Source: Candidatus Kaiserbacteria bacterium RIFCSPLOWO2_01_FULL_54_20 (GTDB taxonomy: Bacteria; Patescibacteriota; Minisyncoccia; Phycocordibacterales; UBA2100). From it: 7,107 nucleotides of DNA. The notes beneath the pieces were generated by a model. The model made no database searches and was not told the origin of the DNA. It worked only from the letters and a program-made list of their open reading frames with translations. The stretch is from assembly GCA_001783355.1 (NCBI GenBank), contig MFMA01000017.1:1-7107 (forward strand), read 5' to 3'. Shown one piece after another: positions 1-5,663 of this stretch. Each line of letters opens with the position of its first letter. The stretch's first letter is position 1. Made by a program: the position numbers and the translations under genes.

Positions 1-512
1 AGAGCCGTAGAGGAACCCCAACAAATCGCCGCAAGAAGTGCGTAGAGCGCTGCGGTGATATGAGCCCCGCCGTCACCGAAATTCACTATACCGCCGGGAA
101 ATGTGACGAAGTAACCGGCAATGAGCGCAAGGGCAGCCCACGCAAGATACGTGGGTGTAATGCGTTCCTTCAATAGGATGGCTCCTGCGGTTACGGCGAA
201 TATCGGCTGAAGTTTCTGGATGAGAAAGACGACGGAAAACGCGATGAAGCCGGTCTTGAGAAGCGCGGTCGTGAAAAAGAGCGTACCCAAAATGCCTGAA
301 AAAAGAGAGACGATCCCGAGCATGCCCCATTCTATTCTGGTGAGGCGCTCGCTCTTCCAGGCTCGAATTAGGAATGGCGCAATGAGAATAGCGCCAATAA
401 GATGCTCGTAGAAAACTATCGTGATGGGCGGAAGCGAGTAGAGTGAGCGTCGCAATATCCCATCAAGCCCCCACAGAATCGCGGCAATGAATATGAAGAG
501 TGGTCCTGGCAT
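1..512 (-). CDS. EamA/DMT-family transporter, N-terminal part (runs off left edge)
   Basis: Reading the minus strand from the ATG at 512-510 gives an open frame of about 170 residues with no stop up to the window edge. It is very hydrophobic and has the EamA (drug/metabolite transporter) pattern: an opening helix with AAILWGLDGILRRSL, then VFYEHLIGAILIAPFL, GTLFFTTALLKTGFIAFSVV, LQPIFAVTAGAILLKERIT (the conserved P and the helix-end KER), and a further helix ending GYFVTF. At the edge a second copy begins with AALYALLAAICWGSSTAL, matching the start of the second EamA repeat. Family members usually have about 280-300 residues and ten helices, so roughly the last 40% lies outside. Substrate cannot be told; the family includes exporters of metabolites and amino acids. 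The start is 14 nt after the lysS stop, on the same strand, with no Shine-Dalgarno site. A TACACT hexamer lies 8 nt before the ATG. Confidence 0.85.
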   Translation of the reverse strand, partial: MPGPLFIFIAAILWGLDGILRRSLYSLPPITIVFYEHLIGAILIAPFLIRAWKSERLTRIEWGMLGIVSLFSGILGTLFFTTALLKTGFIAFSVVFLIQKLQPIFAVTAGAILLKERITPTYLAWAALALIAGYFVTFPGGIVNFGDGGAHITAALYALLAAICWGSSTA

Positions 513-526
513 GAGAGGACAGTGTA
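513..526 (-). promoter_or_regulatory. Possible -10 element for a leaderless EamA-transporter mRNA
   Basis: The 14 nt between the lysS stop and the transporter ATG read TACACT followed by eight bases and then ATG. TACACT matches four of six positions of the TATAAT consensus, including the key TA and final T. The spacing would place the transcript start on the ATG itself. There is no TGn extension and I see no good -35, so alone this is weak; it gains weight from the same layout at neighbouring genes. Co-transcription with lysS is the alternative. Confidence 0.35.
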
Positions 527-1972
527 CTACGTCTTGGGGCGCAACAAGGGGAAAAGTTGCGCTTCGTGGGCAGGCTTGTTCTCGAGAAAAGAGAAGAGGC
601 GTTCGGAGACGCCGAAGCCGAAGGCGGGCGGCATCCCATACTCCATCGCTCGCAGATATTCAGTATCGAGCCGTTGTGCCTCGTCATCACCCTGCTCGCG
701 CAATTTTTGCTGCTCTTCGAAGCGTGCGCGCTGCTCCTGCGGGTCGTTGAGCTCGCTGTACCCATTGCCCACCTCCGAGCCGCCCATGATTATCTGGATA
801 CGCAGCGTAGTGTCGGAGTTTTGAGCCGAACGCTTGGCAAGCGGCGAGAGGTATATCGGAACACCGGTAAGAAAAGCAGGGCCTGCGATGGATTTCCGTA
901 TCTTTTTCCAGAGACCATCCGCGGCGCGTTCTTTGTTGGGGACATCACCCGCCCCTGCCTTCGATGCCGCATGCATGAGGTCTTCCTCGCTTGCAGTGAG
1001 AGGGTCTATATCGAATGCATTTCGTATCAGCTCGTTGAAGTCGAGCACTGGCCACTCCTCCGCAAAGTCCACCGTGTGGTTTCCCATCTCGAATGTGTAC
1101 TTGCCGTAGACGGCTTTTGCAACGTGACGATACAGCTCCTTCACGAATTTCATCCCGCTATCCCTGTCGGCATATGCCTCGTAACTCTCAAGCTGTGTGT
1201 AATCCTGCAAATGCTCGCGTGACTGGCCTTCGTTCCTGAATATGCGCCCGATCTCGAACACTTTTGGAAACCCCGCGATAAGGAGTCGCTTCTGCCAAAG
1301 TTCGCCGCATGAGATGCGAAGATAGATATCGATATCAAGAGCATTATGGTGCGTGACAAATGGTCGTGCATCGGCTCCACCCGGCATCGTTTCCAGAGCC
1401 GGAGTCTCTACCTCGAGAAAGTCGCGTGAAAGGTAGAAGTCGCGCACGGCTTGCCAAAATTTCGCTCTCCGCACGAACATCGCGCGCAATTCGGGGTTAA
1501 GCAGGATATCGATATCGCGCTCGCGCAGTTTCTTTTCCTCATCCTTGAGTCCGAACCACTCGTCGGGTATCGGGAGGAGCGATTTGGAAAGCATGCTCCA
1601 GCTCAACGCTTTGAGCGATTGCTCGCCGCGCTTGGTCTTGAAAGCAAGGCCGGTGAACTCGGCAAAATCCCCCGTGTCGACGGCCTTGTCGAAGAGTTCG
1701 ATGTTTGCGGTACTTTCGGCCTGCAGAACGACCTGCGCGCGGCCAGTGCCGTCGAATATGTCCGCAAAAATGATGCCGCCCTGCCCCCGACGCGCCATGA
1801 TACGTCCCGCGATAGTTGCTTCGACCCCATTCTTTTCGCGCGCATCAAAATCAGCTAAAAAATCGGCGATCGATGTATCGCGCGCCGACTTCGCCGGATA
1901 TGCTTCCATCCCGGCTTCCTTCAGGAGCTCAAGCTTTCGCGTGCGCTCGGATCGAATATCGGCCTCGCTCAT
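527..1972 (-). CDS. lysS: Lysyl-tRNA synthetase, class II (divergent)
   Basis: This enzyme charges tRNA-Lys with lysine in the cytoplasm. The 481-residue length fits bacterial LysRS (about 490-510). An N-terminal helix and OB-fold anticodon-binding domain (about residues 50-130, with GRIMARRGQGGIIFADIFD) is followed by the class II catalytic core. Motif 1 is around 183-205 (DFLEVETPAL, then GGADARPF). Motif 2 is at 238-262 (VFEIGRIFRNEG, then YTQLE). A late conserved block is SPLAKR near 376-381 and GYSELNDPQEQR near 404-415. Motif 3 is at 449-478 (GFGVSERL, then LFPLLRP), with its arginine at 458. Departures from textbook LysRS are CGELWQKRL where most have PELYLKRL, HLQDYTQLE for HNPEFTMLE, and GFGVSERL for GIGIDRL. 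The arginines and acidic residues needed for ATP and lysine binding appear kept. The ATG at 1972 lies 15 nt after the MliC-like gene and has an extended -10 rather than a ribosome site just before it. Confidence 0.97.
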   Translation of the reverse strand: MSEADIRSERTRKLELLKEAGMEAYPAKSARDTSIADFLADFDAREKNGVEATIAGRIMARRGQGGIIFADIFDGTGRAQVVLQAESTANIELFDKAVDTGDFAEFTGLAFKTKRGEQSLKALSWSMLSKSLLPIPDEWFGLKDEEKKLRERDIDILLNPELRAMFVRRAKFWQAVRDFYLSRDFLEVETPALETMPGGADARPFVTHHNALDIDIYLRISCGELWQKRLLIAGFPKVFEIGRIFRNEGQSREHLQDYTQLESYEAYADRDSGMKFVKELYRHVAKAVYGKYTFEMGNHTVDFAEEWPVLDFNELIRNAFDIDPLTASEEDLMHAASKAGAGDVPNKERAADGLWKKIRKSIAGPAFLTGVPIYLSPLAKRSAQNSDTTLRIQIIMGGSEVGNGYSELNDPQEQRARFEEQQKLREQGDDEAQRLDTEYLRAMEYGMPPAFGFGVSERLFSFLENKPAHEAQLFPLLRPKT

Positions 1973-1987
1973 TTCGAGATAATAGCA
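1973..1987 (-). promoter_or_regulatory. Extended -10 promoter, predicted leaderless start of lysS
   Basis: Immediately after the TAG stop of the upstream gene the minus strand reads TGC TATTAT CTCGAA and then the lysS ATG. TGnTATTAT is an extended -10 matching the consensus at five of six hexamer positions. Six bases separate it from the start codon, so transcription would begin at or next to the A of ATG. No Shine-Dalgarno sequence could fit in this space. The promoter fills the whole intergenic gap. Confidence 0.6.
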
Positions 1988-2416
1988 CTAATTCGGCATC
2001 GAAGCCGTGCAGTTTGCGTACGTCATAGAACCGTTTTCTTCGACAAAAGCGCTGCCGTCTTTATTCCAGAAAACGAAACTTTCGTCCGTGTTGGCATATC
2101 GTGCTCCGCTTGCTGAAACCGCCTGCGGCAAACTGATCTTCCTGCCATCGGAGAGCGCAAGGCGCACGCTGCCTTCCGACAGTTCCGCTTTGAGGGCCTT
2201 TTCTCCGTCACATGCGTAAAGCACGCCACTCTCGCCTTCCAAGAGGTCCGGAGTGGCCACACGTTCGCTCGTTGTTGCCGTGTTGAAATCAAAAAAATCA
2301 GGAAGGGTGACCGTGATGCCGGGGCCGTAGAGCAAATACGCGATAGTGCCGACTATGGAGAAAAAGAGAGCAATGAGGCCGATCCCTATCATCGCGTGCC
2401 ATATGGTCGGTTGCAT
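1988..2416 (-). CDS. Membrane-anchored MliC-like (lysozyme-inhibitor family) protein
   Basis: A 142-residue protein with one N-terminal membrane helix (about residues 9-31, MIGIGLIALFFSIVG and on), a short linker (about 32-63) and a C-terminal domain resembling MliC/PF09864, the C-type lysozyme inhibitors. The match rests on YAC at 67-69, a LSDGRKISLPQA strand, SASGARY at 101-107, FWNKDGSAFV at about 116-125, and a last cysteine at 136 that could pair with C69. In the proteobacterial family the conserved serine and lysine of these motifs enter the lysozyme active site; S101/S103 and K119 are the candidates here. The known proteins are lipoproteins or periplasmic; this one has no lipobox and is held by a helix, presumably facing outward. 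I choose the ATG at 2416 because a TATAAT lies 6 nt before it; an in-frame GTG at 2434 would add six residues. It is divergent from the ZIP gene and followed by lysS. Family assignment is by motif only. Confidence 0.75.
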   Translation of the reverse strand: MQPTIWHAMIGIGLIALFFSIVGTIAYLLYGPGITVTLPDFFDFNTATTSERVATPDLLEGESGVLYACDGEKALKAELSEGSVRLALSDGRKISLPQAVSASGARYANTDESFVFWNKDGSAFVEENGSMTYANCTASMPN

Positions 2417-2428
2417 TCGGTAATTATA
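2417..2428 (-). promoter_or_regulatory. Consensus -10 promoter, predicted leaderless start of the MliC-like gene
   Basis: On the minus strand a perfect TATAAT (2428-2423) is followed by TACCGA and then the ATG at 2416. A weak -35 candidate, TTTACT, lies 15 nt upstream at 2449-2444. The expected transcript start coincides with the start codon. The -35 region overlaps the -10 of the divergent ZIP promoter, so the two polymerases probably compete. Confidence 0.6.
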
Positions 2429-2437
2429 TAACACATG

Positions 2438-2454
2438 TGCTACAGTAAATCCTC
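2438..2454 (+). promoter_or_regulatory. Extended -10 promoter, predicted leaderless start of the ZIP gene
   Basis: TGC TACAGT at 2438-2446 fits TGnTAnnnT, the extended -10 form, and is followed by AAATCCTC and the ATG at 2455. The eight-base spacing puts the transcript start at or beside the ATG, and there is no Shine-Dalgarno sequence. Its upstream half overlaps the divergent promoter of the MliC-like gene; the two start codons are only 38 nt apart. Confidence 0.5.
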
Positions 2455-3261
2455 ATGTCGCCGGTACTTTGGTCCATAGCCGCCGGTTTCAGCGTTATGC
2501 TGGTCTCACTATCCGGTATTATTTTTGCGTCCCATGCACTGAGTGCTTGGATGGGTTCGCGCCTTACGTACCTCGCGACCTTCTCGGCGGGCGTCTTGAC
2601 GATACTTTCGTATCATCTGGTAGGAGAATCGCTGCGCGAGAGCTCGTCAGCGCTCGCTGCTGGGTCAATACTCGCCGGAGTGATAGTGATGGAGATCATC
2701 CATCACTTGCTTCCCGATGTTCACCACCACCATGAGATCCCCTCCGACCACGCCCACACGGCGATAGATGGTCGGAAGGTACTGGTAAGCGACGCTGTGC
2801 ACAACATCACCGACGGCTTCATTATCGTTCCGGCATTTTTCGTGGATTGGACGATAGGACTCGCAGCGACCGCGGGTATCCTTCTTCACGAACTTGTCCA
2901 GGGCATCTCTGAATTCTTCGTCTTGCGCGAAGCTGGCTATGGAACGCGAAAAGCACTTACTCTGAATTTTTCCGCTTCGTCGACGATATTTATAGGTATC
3001 ATCCTGGCCCTTTTTCTCGCGTCGTTCGCAACTACACTCTCGCTTCTCGCCGGATTCGCCGCAGGCGGATTCTTATCAGTGGTCGTACGCGACCTTCTTC
3101 CTCATGCGTTCGAGTCGATCAAGGTCAGCAGAACGTGGCTTCCGCACATCGTCGCGGCCATCATCGGCATTTCACTTATGCTGGCTGTCACCAACCTCGT
3201 GCCGCACAAAGAAACAGCGTTTCCAGCAAGTCGATCGTCGCTCATCGCATACACTGTATAA
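2455..3261 (+). CDS. ZIP-family divalent metal transporter
   Basis: A 268-residue multi-pass protein of the ZIP family (PF02535), which moves zinc, iron or related divalent metals into the cytoplasm. About eight hydrophobic segments can be drawn. The two signature metal-site helices are clear: HNITDG at 116-121 (TM4 pattern HNxxDG) and HELVQ at 145-149 (TM5; the more usual form is HExPH or HELPE). Between TM3 and TM4 is the usual histidine-rich variable loop, with HH at 83-84, HHHH at 90-93 and H99/H101, typical for metal handling. DLLPHAFE at 213-220 corresponds to the conserved DxxPE-like stretch in a late helix. Length and order are normal for bacterial ZIP proteins. Metal preference cannot be read from the sequence. 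It is divergently arranged to the MliC-like gene and followed after 8 nt by dgkA. I see no Zur or Fur box with confidence. Confidence 0.93.
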   Translation: MSPVLWSIAAGFSVMLVSLSGIIFASHALSAWMGSRLTYLATFSAGVLTILSYHLVGESLRESSSALAAGSILAGVIVMEIIHHLLPDVHHHHEIPSDHAHTAIDGRKVLVSDAVHNITDGFIIVPAFFVDWTIGLAATAGILLHELVQGISEFFVLREAGYGTRKALTLNFSASSTIFIGIILALFLASFATTLSLLAGFAAGGFLSVVVRDLLPHAFESIKVSRTWLPHIVAAIIGISLMLAVTNLVPHKETAFPASRSSLIAYTV

Positions 3262-3269
3262 TATTCCGT
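3257..3269 (+). promoter_or_regulatory. Consensus -10 promoter overlapping the ZIP stop codon, predicted leaderless start of dgkA
   Basis: TATAAT at 3257-3262 contains the TAA stop of the ZIP gene (3259-3261). Seven bases (ATTCCGT) separate it from the dgkA ATG at 3270. No clear -35 is visible. No ribosome-binding sequence precedes the ATG, so internal leaderless transcription of dgkA-PAP2 is the simplest reading. Confidence 0.55.
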
Positions 3270-3629
3270 ATGTTAGAGAAGAAAATACATAATATTCGAT
3301 TTGCCATTAACGGCATAAAGATCGCATGGCAGGAGGAATTTAGCTTCAAGCTTGAAGTATGTGCGGCACTTCTGATATCTCTTCTCGGATGGCTATTGGC
3401 GATCTCGACCGCCGAATGGCTCATCGTGATATTCATGATCGGTTTCGTCTTGTCTGCAGAGGTGTTCAATACCGCTCTCGAGGAGCTGTGCGATAAGTTC
3501 CAATCAGACCCCGATCCGCACATCGCGAAGATAAAAGACCTGGCAGCCGCAGCTGTCCTTCTCGCTTCAGCGGCCGCCTTCGTTGTTGGCGTAATTATAT
3601 TCCTGCCGCGGTTTCTCTCTCTTGTATGA
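3270..3629 (+). CDS. dgkA: DgkA-type integral-membrane lipid kinase (diacylglycerol or undecaprenol kinase)
   Basis: A 119-residue, three-helix membrane enzyme of the prokaryotic DAGK family (PF01219), which uses ATP to phosphorylate diacylglycerol or, in Gram-positive-type members, undecaprenol. Catalytic signatures are present: EE at 22-23 in the amphipathic N-terminus, E64-x2-N67-x3-E71-x3-D75 in AEVFNTALEELCD, and K89-D90 in KIKDLAAAAVLLAS. Helices are about 31-48, 50-68 and 91-112. The frame stays open upstream to an ATG at 3135, but that would overlap the ZIP gene by 127 bp and add a polar, arginine/histidine-rich stretch foreign to the family. MLEKKIHNIRFA at 3270 matches the usual start and has a TATAAT 7 nt upstream. 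Its stop TGA overlaps the start of PAP2 (ATGA), indicating translational coupling. Sequence alone does not settle the lipid substrate; the gene partner favours undecaprenol. Confidence 0.92.
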   Translation: MLEKKIHNIRFAINGIKIAWQEEFSFKLEVCAALLISLLGWLLAISTAEWLIVIFMIGFVLSAEVFNTALEELCDKFQSDPDPHIAKIKDLAAAAVLLASAAAFVVGVIIFLPRFLSLV

Positions 3630-4168
3630 GCGGTCTTGATACATATATTCTGGAGCTGTTGTATTCATCGCGGAGCGATGCTCTCGTGCAACTACTCACC
3701 TACGTCACACAATTCGGAAGCACTATCATGATAGGCGGGCTCGCCCTCGCGCTTGGACTTTTCCTGATGATCCGCGAGAGACTTTCGAATTTTGCGGGAC
3801 TTTGCATATCCGTCATGGGCACGATAGCAGTGGTCTTTCCCCTTAAAGAACTGGTTGGGAGAGCGCGTCCGGATGTGATATATCAGGCGTACCTAACGGA
3901 CGGGTTTTCATTCCCGAGCGGACACTCGTCGTTATCACTCGCTTTGTATGGATTTATCGTCTATCTCGCATGGAAAAACTTTCCGCGCTGGCGTATGTAT
4001 GTGCTTGTGGGTCTTGGAACTCTCGTCGCACTCGTCGGCTTCAGCAGGCTCTATCTTGGCCTGCACTTTGCGAGCGACGTTCTGGCCGGATATTTTATCG
4101 CCGGGATATTCCTCTTTCTAGGGATACTTGCCTCGGAGCGGCTCAGTCGCCATTCGCTATGGTTTTGA
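3626..4168 (+). CDS. PAP2-family membrane lipid phosphatase
   Basis: A 180-residue multi-pass phosphatase (PF01569) of the PgpB/BcrC type, which removes phosphate from phosphatidic acid, phosphatidylglycerol phosphate or undecaprenyl pyrophosphate at the outer face of the membrane. All three catalytic motifs are intact: K74-x6-R81-P82 (KELVGRARP), P97-S98-G99-H100 (SFPSGH) and S140-R141-x5-H147-x3-D151 (SRLYLGLHFASD). Hydrophobic segments lie at about 18-50, 55-73, 103-117, 123-140 and 152-170. The ATG overlaps the dgkA stop as ATGA, so translation is probably coupled. The 3' end overlaps the 3' end of convergent pyrB by 26 bp, with the last residues SRHSLWF read in the shared region. Next to a DgkA-type kinase the likely role is recycling of the undecaprenyl lipid carrier, but substrate is inferred. 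Confidence 0.93.
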   Translation: MSGLDTYILELLYSSRSDALVQLLTYVTQFGSTIMIGGLALALGLFLMIRERLSNFAGLCISVMGTIAVVFPLKELVGRARPDVIYQAYLTDGFSFPSGHSSLSLALYGFIVYLAWKNFPRWRMYVLVGLGTLVALVGFSRLYLGLHFASDVLAGYFIAGIFLFLGILASERLSRHSLWF

Positions 4169-5054
4169 GTATCGCCATACGGACTAAGAGTCCGTAGCCG
4201 ACCTGCTTGAAGTAGACCGCGTGCGGCGACTGGTCGACGTCTTCTGATATTTCTCCCACGCGCGGAAGTGGGTGAATGATGATGGCGTTCTTCTTCATGG
4301 CGTCCGCCGTCGCGCGCGTAATGACGTAACGCCCCCTAAGCCTCTCGTAGTCCGCGTCGTTCTTTATCCACTCTTTCGCGATACGCGTCTGGTACAAAAC
4401 GTCTGCGTCTTTGACCGAATCGCCCATTTCCTCCGTCTCTTCTACGGCAACACCATGGCCTTTTAGATACTCTAAAACATCGCTCTCCATACGAAGTTCC
4501 GGCGCGGAAACGAACGTGACTTTCATATCTTTATATTTGCCGAGAAGATACGCGAGCGAGCGGGGGGAACGATAATATTTCAGGTTGCCGACGAACGCGA
4601 CATGTATGCCGTCTTCCCTTCCCAATTCGCTTTGTATCGTAAATAGGTCCAGGAGCGCTTGTGTAGGATGCTGACCCATATTGCCGTCACCAGCGTTGAT
4701 AACGGGCACTTTTGAAACGGACGCCGCGCGCGTCGCGGCACCCACCTCCGAGTGACGCATGACGATGACATCGGCATACTGACTGACCACTTTTATCGAA
4801 TCCTCAAGCGTCTCGCCTTTTGATTGCGACGACGAGGCGCCGCTCTCCATCGTTATGACGCCGCCGCCGAGGCGGAGCATGGCTGATTCAAAGGAAAGAC
4901 GCGTGCGCGTCGATGGTTCATAAAAAAGCGAAGCGAGTATCCTGCCTTTAAGCGAGTCCTCTCGTTTTCCTTCGAGAGACGATGCCAGCGCAAAAAGTTC
5001 CTTGAGCGACTCTCTGTCAAACTGCTGCGTTTCGACGAGGTGGTGCATCTTCAT
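4143..5054 (-). CDS. pyrB: Aspartate carbamoyltransferase, catalytic chain
   Basis: ATCase joins carbamoyl phosphate and aspartate in the second step of de novo pyrimidine synthesis. With the start at 5054 the protein has 303 residues, normal for the catalytic chain (about 300-310). The carbamoyl phosphate site is FYEPSTRTRLSFE (S48-T49-R50-T51-R52), with SKGE and K79 in the mobile loop, and R100-H101. H129-P130-T131-Q132 sits in GQHPTQALLD. The aspartate domain shows VAFVGNLKYYRSPRSL, YQTR with R224, and H261-P262-L263-P264-R265 before the conserved EISEDVDQSPHAVYFKQ end. An in-frame ATG at 5114 would add 20 residues and overlap the upstream gene; I prefer 5054 because a TATACT lies 8 nt before it. 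A third ATG at 5048 is also possible. No pyrI regulatory gene or other pyr gene is in the window. The stop lies inside the convergent PAP2 gene. Confidence 0.96.
   Translation of the reverse strand: MKMHHLVETQQFDRESLKELFALASSLEGKREDSLKGRILASLFYEPSTRTRLSFESAMLRLGGGVITMESGASSSQSKGETLEDSIKVVSQYADVIVMRHSEVGAATRAASVSKVPVINAGDGNMGQHPTQALLDLFTIQSELGREDGIHVAFVGNLKYYRSPRSLAYLLGKYKDMKVTFVSAPELRMESDVLEYLKGHGVAVEETEEMGDSVKDADVLYQTRIAKEWIKNDADYERLRGRYVITRATADAMKKNAIIIHPLPRVGEISEDVDQSPHAVYFKQVGYGLLVRMAILKTIANGD
4178..4196. other. Short perfect hairpin inside the pyrB 3' end, 10 nt after the PAP2 stop
   Basis: TACGGACT, loop AAG, AGTCCGTA forms an 8-bp perfect stem. On the plus strand it begins 10 nt after the PAP2 stop codon, where a terminator or mRNA-end-protecting hairpin would be expected. 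There is no T-tract after it on either strand, so efficient intrinsic termination is doubtful. It also encodes part of pyrB (residues around GLLVRM). A stem of this size is expected about once by chance in a window this long. Confidence 0.3.
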
Positions 5055-5068
5055 TGCTCGCAAGTATA
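5055..5068 (-). promoter_or_regulatory. -10 promoter, predicted leaderless start of pyrB
   Basis: On the minus strand TATACT (5068-5063) matches five of six TATAAT positions and is preceded by TG. Eight bases later comes the ATG at 5054. The element lies between the stop of the upstream gene (5075) and pyrB. No Shine-Dalgarno sequence is present; GCGAGC is the only purine-rich piece and is not complementary to the anti-SD. Confidence 0.5.
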
Positions 5069-5074
5069 CACCCG

Positions 5075-5602
5075 CTATACCCTCCGCAGAAACCGGCTCC
5101 ACACGGTCTTCCACTCAATCGCCTCACTCTGCACCACCCACCGATATAGCGCCGGGCTAAGCAGAGTCGCAAAAACGGTAGTTCCGAGCACGTGCATGAG
5201 GGTGAAAGGAATTTGCCCGACGAATGCGACCGTGAGTGATTGGCCGCTGAATATCGGGCCGATTAGCATGGTCACAGCGTCATAGGCGAGAGTCGCAGGG
5301 ATGCCGAAGATAAGAAAATTCTTTACGCTCGCCTCGCGATGCTTAAAAAAGTAGTGCGCTCCGACGCCCAAGAGTCCGTAAGAGATGGCCGTTACCCACG
5401 TCCAATTTCCCCACCCGCTCGTCACGGCGTCGTAGAGAACGATGCCCAAGAACCCGAAAAGGAAACTGCCTGCTATGCCATAGCGTTTCGAGAACGGCAT
5501 GACGGTCGCCAGTATCGGCTCGAAATTCGGCGGGCGGAAGGGGATCAGGCGAAAGAGAAACACCGCCGTCCAACCGAGGATGAATTTCAATGAGTCGCTC
5601 AT
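5075..5602 (-). CDS. Multi-pass membrane protein resembling ECF S components / DUF6580
   Basis: A 175-residue protein with five to six hydrophobic segments (about 8-21, 43-60, 66-84, 96-115, 123-147). The opening FRLIPFRPPNFEPILATVM resembles the NF.P start of DUF6580 proteins and the first helix region of small ECF-transporter S components. Later landmarks are FGFLGIVLYDAVTSGWGNWT, SYGLLGVGAHYFFKHR, a second YDAVTMLIGPIF, and AFVGQIPFTLMHVLGTTVFA. The duplicated YDAVT (residues 57-61 and 107-111) suggests two similar halves. S components bind vitamins or other micronutrients and need EcfA ATPases and EcfT, none of which is in the window. The start at 5602 is the only good one; an extended -10 is just upstream. 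pyrB follows after 20 nt on the same strand. Family placement is by resemblance and the substrate is unknown. Confidence 0.7.
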   Translation of the reverse strand: MSDSLKFILGWTAVFLFRLIPFRPPNFEPILATVMPFSKRYGIAGSFLFGFLGIVLYDAVTSGWGNWTWVTAISYGLLGVGAHYFFKHREASVKNFLIFGIPATLAYDAVTMLIGPIFSGQSLTVAFVGQIPFTLMHVLGTTVFATLLSPALYRWVVQSEAIEWKTVWSRFLRRV

Positions 5603-5625
5603 ATATCGGGAGTATGACTATAGCA
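5603..5625 (-). promoter_or_regulatory. Extended -10 promoter upstream of the S-component-like gene
   Basis: TGC TATAGT (5625-5617, minus strand) is a good extended -10 and is followed by 14 bases before the ATG at 5602, giving a 5' UTR of about seven bases. A second hexamer, CATACT (5616-5611), sits 8 nt before the ATG and would make the message leaderless instead. Neither reading leaves room for a normal Shine-Dalgarno site. Confidence 0.5.
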
Positions 5626-5663
5626 TGGACGTGTTTAGGTTAAGCAAGGTTGAACCGTGCATA

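Noticed and set aside
73..330. 85-codon minus-strand frame in the EamA region
   Set aside because: Another minus-strand frame is open from 512 to the edge and gives a clear EamA protein; this one is rich in Arg, His and Ser and has no domain.
557..1222. 221-codon plus-strand open frame opposite lysS
   Set aside because: It lies wholly antisense to a clear LysRS gene, has no recognisable domain, and is rich in Cys, His and Arg as expected for a shadow frame.
3135..3269. 45-residue N-terminal extension of dgkA from the ATG at 3135
   Set aside because: It would overlap the ZIP gene by 127 bp and adds sequence unlike the family; the ATG at 3270 matches the family start and has a -10 box before it.
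5055..5114. 20-residue extension of pyrB from the ATG at 5114
   Set aside because: It overlaps the upstream gene and puts the TATACT promoter inside the coding region; ATCase normally starts near MKMHHLVETQ.
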